From positions 1 through 57,346 of the forward strand of contig NZ_QGHA01000019.1 in the NCBI RefSeq assembly GCF_003148845.1: a DNA stretch of 57,346 bases, given 5' to 3'. The stretch is from Mucilaginibacter oryzae (GTDB taxonomy: Bacteria > Bacteroidota > Bacteroidia > Sphingobacteriales > Sphingobacteriaceae). The notes beneath the pieces are model-generated. The model worked only from the letters and a program-made list of their open reading frames with translations. It ran no database searches and had not been told where the DNA came from. Shown here piece by piece: positions 53,670 to 57,346 of the stretch (the first letter of the stretch is position 1; each line of letters begins with the position of its first letter). The position numbers were made by a program, and so were the translations under genes.

Positions 53670-54254
53670 ATGCCTCTTAATTTGATACTGAGTAACCTCG
53701 AAAAGCACATCCATCTTACACGCGAAGAGCAGGACCTGTTTACAGCTTACCTTCAACCTAAAAAAATAAAACGCAAGCAGTTTTTGCTTACCTATGGCGA
53801 AATCTGTAAACACTCGGCATTTGTAACTTCGGGTTGTTTGCGGGGCTATACGGTTGACAAAAGTGGTATTGAACACGTACTAAGCTTTGCGCCCGCCGAC
53901 TGGTGGATTGCCGATATGTACAGCCTCATTTCGCAAAAGCCGGGTATCCAGAATATCGAAGCGCTGGAGGATACCGAGGTGCTGCTCCTATCCAAAAGCA
54001 ACCAGGAAAAACTTTATACAGAGATCCCCAAGTTTGAACATTTTTTCCGGATCCTGACAGAAAACTCGTTAGTTGCCAGTCAGCAGCGCTTAATCGATAG
54101 CCTGAGCCTAACTGCGGAAGAGCGCTACAACAATTTCTGCAAACGCTACCCTACGCTGATAGACCATCTCCCCCAAAAACAAATAGCGTCATACATAGGC
54201 GTTACCCCCGAGTTTTTCAGCAGGATGCGCGGCGGGATGGTAAGGAAGAGGTAG
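53670..54254 (+). CDS. Crp/Fnr-family transcriptional regulator
   Basis: A 194-residue regulator with a cyclic-nucleotide-binding-like beta roll (YGEICKHSAFVTSGCLRGYTVDKSGIEHVLSFAPADWWIADM) and a C-terminal helix-turn-helix (LIDHLPQKQIASYIGVTPEFFSRMRG). The ligand pocket lacks the RAA-type phosphate motif of true cAMP receptors, as is usual in this Bacteroidetes subgroup. The ATG at 53670 follows TTTTTGC by one base, so the transcript may be nearly leaderless. The gene is divergent from the sugar operon, but the ~450-base gap does not prove a link. Confidence 0.88.
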   Translation: MPLNLILSNLEKHIHLTREEQDLFTAYLQPKKIKRKQFLLTYGEICKHSAFVTSGCLRGYTVDKSGIEHVLSFAPADWWIADMYSLISQKPGIQNIEALEDTEVLLLSKSNQEKLYTEIPKFEHFFRILTENSLVASQQRLIDSLSLTAEERYNNFCKRYPTLIDHLPQKQIASYIGVTPEFFSRMRGGMVRKR

Positions 54255-54324
54255 CCCCTTCTCAAACCCTCTCCGGCAGGACGACTTTGTGTACAAATCT
54301 TAAAATAAACAAAAATATCATCAA

Positions 54325-54431
54325 GCCTGTGGTCGGTGTTTTCACCGCACCTCATGATCTAAAGAAGTTACACTAATTATAAAACCACAACCTACCCCGA
54401 AAGTGGTGCGGTGACAACACCAACCACAGGC
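54325..54431. repeat. 107-bp inverted-repeat element, copy B (reverse orientation)
   Basis: GCCTGTGGTCGGTGTTTTCA (from 54325) is inverse to 54405-54431 with two mismatches. The interior, read on the minus strand, has CACTTTCGGGG, AATTAGTGT and CTTTAGATCATG in the same order as copy A at 21362-21469. The rest of 54255-54745 contains further short palindromes (CGGCTTGCCG near 54541) and no gene. Confidence 0.85.
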
Positions 54432-54745
54432 TCAAAATCGCCCCGCGTATTAACTTCTCCAGACTTCACTACGCTAGCAGCCTCGCCCTAAGCCGCGCGT
54501 AAAGAGGAGATTGTTTGTTTTTGTTTTCCTACCTTTTTTGCGGCTTGCCGCAGAGAGGGGTGGTCCAGCGTAGCGTAGACCGGGTGAGTAAGTTAGCAGC
54601 CATGCCGCCCCGGCAGTTAAGGTTTTAAATCAAATTAAAAGTCACCCTACGGTGGGAGATTTGGAGGGGGCTTTTCTTAACCTACATCAAGTGCCTTGCA
54701 ATAAACCTGCCTTAAATTTGTAGCAACAAATAAAGGAACACAATC

Positions 54746-55462
54746 ATGGCAAAGACCATTTTACATAAAGCTGATACCCGCGGCCACGCAGACCACGGCT
54801 GGCTGCACAGTTACCAATCATTTAGTTTTGCAGGCTATTATAATCCGGAGCGGATGAACTTTGGCGCGCTGAGGGTTTTAAATGATGACACCGTTGATCC
54901 GGGTATGGGTTTCGGCAAACACCCGCATGATAATATGGAAATCATTTCCATTCCGCTGGAAGGCGACTTAGAGCATAAAGACAGCATGAACAATGTTGCT
55001 GTAATTAAAAATGGCGATATCCAGGCCATGAGCGCAGGTACCGGTATTTTTCACAGTGAATACAATTTCGACCGTACAAGCGAAGTTAAATTTCTGCAGA
55101 TCTGGATCTACCCAAACAAACGTAATGTTGAACCGCGTTACGACCAGGTTTCATTAAACCTTAACGACAGGCACAACAAACTCCAGCAGGTGGTATCACC
55201 AAACCCGGATGACGCCGGCGTATGGATACACCAGGACGCCTGGTTCCATTTAGGTAAATTTGATAAAGGGGTAAGTGCCGAATACGCAATAAAAAAAGAA
55301 GGTAACGGCGTTTACGCTTTTGTGTTAAGCGGCGATGTAATTATTAATGGTGAAACTTTGAACAGCCGCGATGCCCTGGGCATTTGGGATACTGATCAAT
55401 TTACCATTGAGGCCGGTACCGATGCCGAATTTTTATTGATAGACGTACCCATGAAATTTTAA
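54746..55462 (+). CDS. Pirin-family protein
   Basis: A 238-residue double-cupin protein related to pirin and YhhW (quercetin 2,3-dioxygenase activity in E. coli YhhW). The N-terminal cupin holds the metal site: GKHPHDNMEIISIPLEG with two His and one Glu, and SAGTGIFHSEYN with the fourth His. The C-terminal cupin is metal-free, as usual. Physiological function is unknown. It is followed 4 bases later by a small receiver-like gene, likely co-transcribed. Confidence 0.92.
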   Translation: MAKTILHKADTRGHADHGWLHSYQSFSFAGYYNPERMNFGALRVLNDDTVDPGMGFGKHPHDNMEIISIPLEGDLEHKDSMNNVAVIKNGDIQAMSAGTGIFHSEYNFDRTSEVKFLQIWIYPNKRNVEPRYDQVSLNLNDRHNKLQQVVSPNPDDAGVWIHQDAWFHLGKFDKGVSAEYAIKKEGNGVYAFVLSGDVIINGETLNSRDALGIWDTDQFTIEAGTDAEFLLIDVPMKF

Positions 55463-55466
55463 ACCG

Positions 55467-55766
55467 ATGGAAAAGATACAAATACTGGTTGTTGGCCGCC
55501 ACCCGGAAATACTGGCTACCGTGGTGCGGCTGGTAAACAGCAACCCCTATTGGAATGCGACCGGCTGCCTCAGCGATGAGGAAGCCATAGCAGCTTTTAA
55601 GGAGCTGGATTTTAAAGTGGTGTTATTGGGCGGAGGAGTTGATGGAACTTCAGAAAGCCTGCTCAATACTCATTTCACCACCATAAAGCCGGATATCAAA
55701 ATAGTGCAGCATTTTGGTGGCGGCAGCGGGTTGTTAAGTGCCGAAATTTTTGAAGCGCTTAAGTAA
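55467..55766 (+). CDS. Small protein with degenerate receiver-like fold
   Basis: A 99-residue protein reading like a truncated CheY fold: beta1 (KIQILVVGR), beta2 (NATGCLSDEEAIAAF), beta3 (FKVVLLGGGVD) and beta4 (DIKIVQHFGG). The acidic pair after beta1 is Arg-His and the phospho-acceptor position after beta3 is Gly, so it cannot be phosphorylated in the usual way. It is about 20 residues short of a full receiver. It is probably co-transcribed with the pirin gene. Function is unknown. Confidence 0.7.
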   Translation: MEKIQILVVGRHPEILATVVRLVNSNPYWNATGCLSDEEAIAAFKELDFKVVLLGGGVDGTSESLLNTHFTTIKPDIKIVQHFGGGSGLLSAEIFEALK

Positions 55767-55768
55767 AA

Positions 55769-56254
55769 TCAAAAGGCTGTTTGGCTTCGCTTTGCCAATT
55801 CGCTCAACAGGTTAGCTCTATCAGCTATCTCGGGCTGAATGCGGATCCAGCCCTTTCCGCTCCATCTCCCGGAAAGATTGGAAACGGTGTTATCAAACAA
55901 GTCGATAGTACCATTGGGGTGTTCTTTAACAATTAAATCAGCCCAATTTATCATTTTATAGGGCATCCCCTCTGCTTTAACCTCAACACCTTCTTCGTTT
56001 AAAACAACCTTTAAGGTTTTATATGTTCTTCTAAACTTTCTGCCTGAAGAGTAGCCTATTATTAATAGCACTAACGGTGTAGTAATGCAGAAAGACAAAG
56101 CAAATGCTTTGAGATCCCTTGAGCCATATGAAAAGTACTGCGAGGACAACACCGTTATACCTATTATAGCTACCCTGCTAAACAAATTATACTGTAAGCG
56201 TTTTACTAAACCGCTTAACCGTGATTCATCAATTACGAAAGTAGTGGTGTTCAT
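55769..56254 (-). CDS. Unknown membrane protein, YcxB/PH-like
   Basis: A 161-residue protein with two membrane helices (about 27-45 and 52-70) followed by a C-terminal beta-rich cytoplasmic domain (TLKVVLNEEGVEVKAEGMPYKMINWADLIVKEHPNGTIDLF). The layout is that of YcxB-like proteins, with a small PH-type domain after a membrane hairpin. The role is unknown. Its stop lies 2 bases past the end of the convergent receiver-like gene. Confidence 0.65.
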   Translation of the reverse strand: MNTTTFVIDESRLSGLVKRLQYNLFSRVAIIGITVLSSQYFSYGSRDLKAFALSFCITTPLVLLIIGYSSGRKFRRTYKTLKVVLNEEGVEVKAEGMPYKMINWADLIVKEHPNGTIDLFDNTVSNLSGRWSGKGWIRIQPEIADRANLLSELAKRSQTAF

Positions 56255-56308
56255 TACGATAAATAAGGCCTATAAAGGTAGCACATATGGGTATATTCAA
56301 CAAACAAG

Positions 56309-57133
56309 TTAATGCCCGCTACTGCACCCTGACGAGGAGCAGCCCGAACAGCCCGAGCAGCCACTATGACTGCTGCAACCGGAATGTCCACCGCTATGAC
56401 ATCCATGGCCGGAATGCCCATGATGCCCTGAATCAGCATCGCCGCCACAGCCGGCTGTACTGCAACCCGAATCACCACCGTCTCCGTCTCTCTTATCTCC
56501 ACCGCGCCCTTCTTCACGATAACTGAATATCATAATCACCACCAATACCGCCGTGAAAACCAATACGAAAATATAATTATCCGACGCCTGTATAAACACC
56601 CATCCCAGCAATATCAGTGCTAAAGACAGGGCCAGAGCCCTGGCGTGCTTTGGTTTCCGGATAAGCCAGTAATTGTCAAGGCTGACACGTTGAAAATTGA
56701 TTTTTCCAAAACGGGTATCATGATCAGGCCAAATGTCCACGGGCGGCATTTCGCCAAAATGGTCAGCGTATAACCTTGCGGTATCCGTGTAAAAGTGGTG
56801 GTATTTTACAGCCTCGCTTCCGCCGCCCCTCGTTGGGTTGTGATGTATTTCCCTGCCGATGGTATCCCGGCAAAGATCAATCCAATACGAGCGGGTAAAA
56901 GTAAGGTGTAAATGCCAGGCCTGGTCTACCGCGTCGGCAGGGGTAACACCCCGCTCAGCTACATAGCACAGAAATAAAAACTTTTTATATTCCGCTATAA
57001 CGCGATGGGTATAGCGCATGCTCCAACCATTTTCACGAGCCAAACGTTCCGAAAATTTAAATTCAGCATGAGGATCATCTAATTGAAATCCGTTAATCCT
57101 GTCCCAAAGTTGAGTTTGCGCGGGTGTAAGCAT
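56309..57133 (-). CDS. GRDP-like membrane protein with Cys/Gly/His-rich tail
   Basis: A 274-residue protein. Residues 1-150 match the glycine-rich-domain-containing-protein family (DQAWHLHLTFTRSYWIDLC, HHNPTRGGGSEAVKY). Two membrane helices follow (about 167-185 and 190-210). The C-terminal ~65 residues are almost only Gly, Ser, Cys and His, with eight Cys, each next to Gly, and about eight His, ending GCSSSGCSSGH. This could bind metal or form a cross-linked surface tail, but is not shown to. The start at 57133 is chosen over 57163 because MLTPAQ fits an ordinary N-terminus. The last 213 bases of the window (57134-57346) show no gene. Confidence 0.75.
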   Translation of the reverse strand: MLTPAQTQLWDRINGFQLDDPHAEFKFSERLARENGWSMRYTHRVIAEYKKFLFLCYVAERGVTPADAVDQAWHLHLTFTRSYWIDLCRDTIGREIHHNPTRGGGSEAVKYHHFYTDTARLYADHFGEMPPVDIWPDHDTRFGKINFQRVSLDNYWLIRKPKHARALALSLALILLGWVFIQASDNYIFVLVFTAVLVVIMIFSYREEGRGGDKRDGDGGDSGCSTAGCGGDADSGHHGHSGHGCHSGGHSGCSSHSGCSGCSGCSSSGCSSGH

Positions 57134-57346
57134 AAGTTTAGGTATATATGCTAAGTTAAACAAATGATCTCAGGAAACACAAGAATTTAACATTTACGTT
57201 GGGCGCGTGACGTTGAAAGATTAAGTTTTGTCAGTGTTCCGGTTTTAAAACAGAGTGTTCCAGGGCGTTGTGTGCGATTGGTGCAAATAGCTGATTATCA
57301 ATAGTAGCGTATTCCAACTTAGGTTTTTGGGTGTCGTTGATATTTT

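Noticed and set aside
56254..56517. 87-residue minus-strand frame within the GRDP-like gene's tail
   Set aside because: Alternate frame of the Gly/Ser/Cys-rich coding tail; the valine/alanine-rich pattern is a composition artefact.

Overview
The window reads as chromosomal DNA of a Bacteroidota species in the Sphingobacteriaceae (Mucilaginibacter/Pedobacter-like). The reasons are the recurrent Bacteroidetes promoter signature (TAnnTTTG with an upstream TTTG/TTG), families largely restricted to the phylum (GLPGLI, DUF4835, DUF2490, head-GIN DUF2807, PF14905-type outer-membrane barrels, M949_RS01915 family), the bamD-omega-coaBC-DUF4835 gene order, and many short palindromic repeats between genes. 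No plasmid, phage or CRISPR locus is visible. The genus assignment is inference.

Layout. 1-720: leftward-pointing leader of what is probably an rRNA operon beyond the window edge, with three tandem promoters of identical 19-bp spacing, then a structured RNA candidate. 1-5.2 kb: bamD, rpoZ (omega), coaBC, a DUF4835 gene and a small membrane protein. 5.2-10.3 kb (minus): two glycosyltransferases, a CrtZ-like hydroxylase, an S23-type four-helix-bundle protein and lpd. 10.5-17.5 kb (plus): an S15/CocE hydrolase, two small unknowns and a tandem pair of M1-type peptidases, the second of which reads into palindromic repeats at its 3' end. 17.5-19.4 kb: SDR plus AraC regulator. 19.5-21.3 kb: DUF2807 gene followed by a 1.03-kb TIR-bounded insertion carrying three small unknown genes. 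21.5-25.3 kb (minus): DUF2490 gene, outer-membrane protein and GT39 gene. 25.4-30.6 kb: DinB, Cfa, MaoC, and the ATP-dependent DNA ligase/exonuclease pair. 30.8-41.7 kb: M20 amidohydrolase, NTF2-like protein, both topoisomerase IV subunits, GH35 beta-galactosidase and a TPR membrane protein. 42.4-49 kb: a membrane-spanning Kelch/SARP-type regulator divergent from an outer-membrane barrel and a GLPGLI gene, with three 21-bp-phased direct repeats between them. 49-53.2 kb (minus): a four-gene sugar operon (GH172, FAH-family enzyme, FucP-type porter, SDR). 53.6-57.1 kb: Crp/Fnr regulator, pirin plus a degenerate receiver, and two membrane proteins, the last with a Cys/Gly/His-rich tail.

How genes work together. 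The most system-like region is 42.4-49 kb: a one-component transmembrane regulator whose DNA-binding half resembles the SARP family, facing an outer-membrane barrel/GLPGLI pair whose promoter carries phased direct repeats, the sort of operator SARP/OmpR-type winged helices use. The 49-53.2 kb operon fits uptake and non-phosphorylative oxidation of D-arabinose or L-fucose released by a GH172 enzyme, although its SDR has lost the catalytic lysine. Across the window at least seven families of palindromic repeats sit at gene ends. In two places they are translated as C-terminal tails, in one place one fills the whole rpoZ-coaBC gap, and one copy was itself the target of the 1-kb TIR element.

All calls were made by reading the sequence and translations; no database search was run. 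Family names come from recognised motifs and remembered family patterns.
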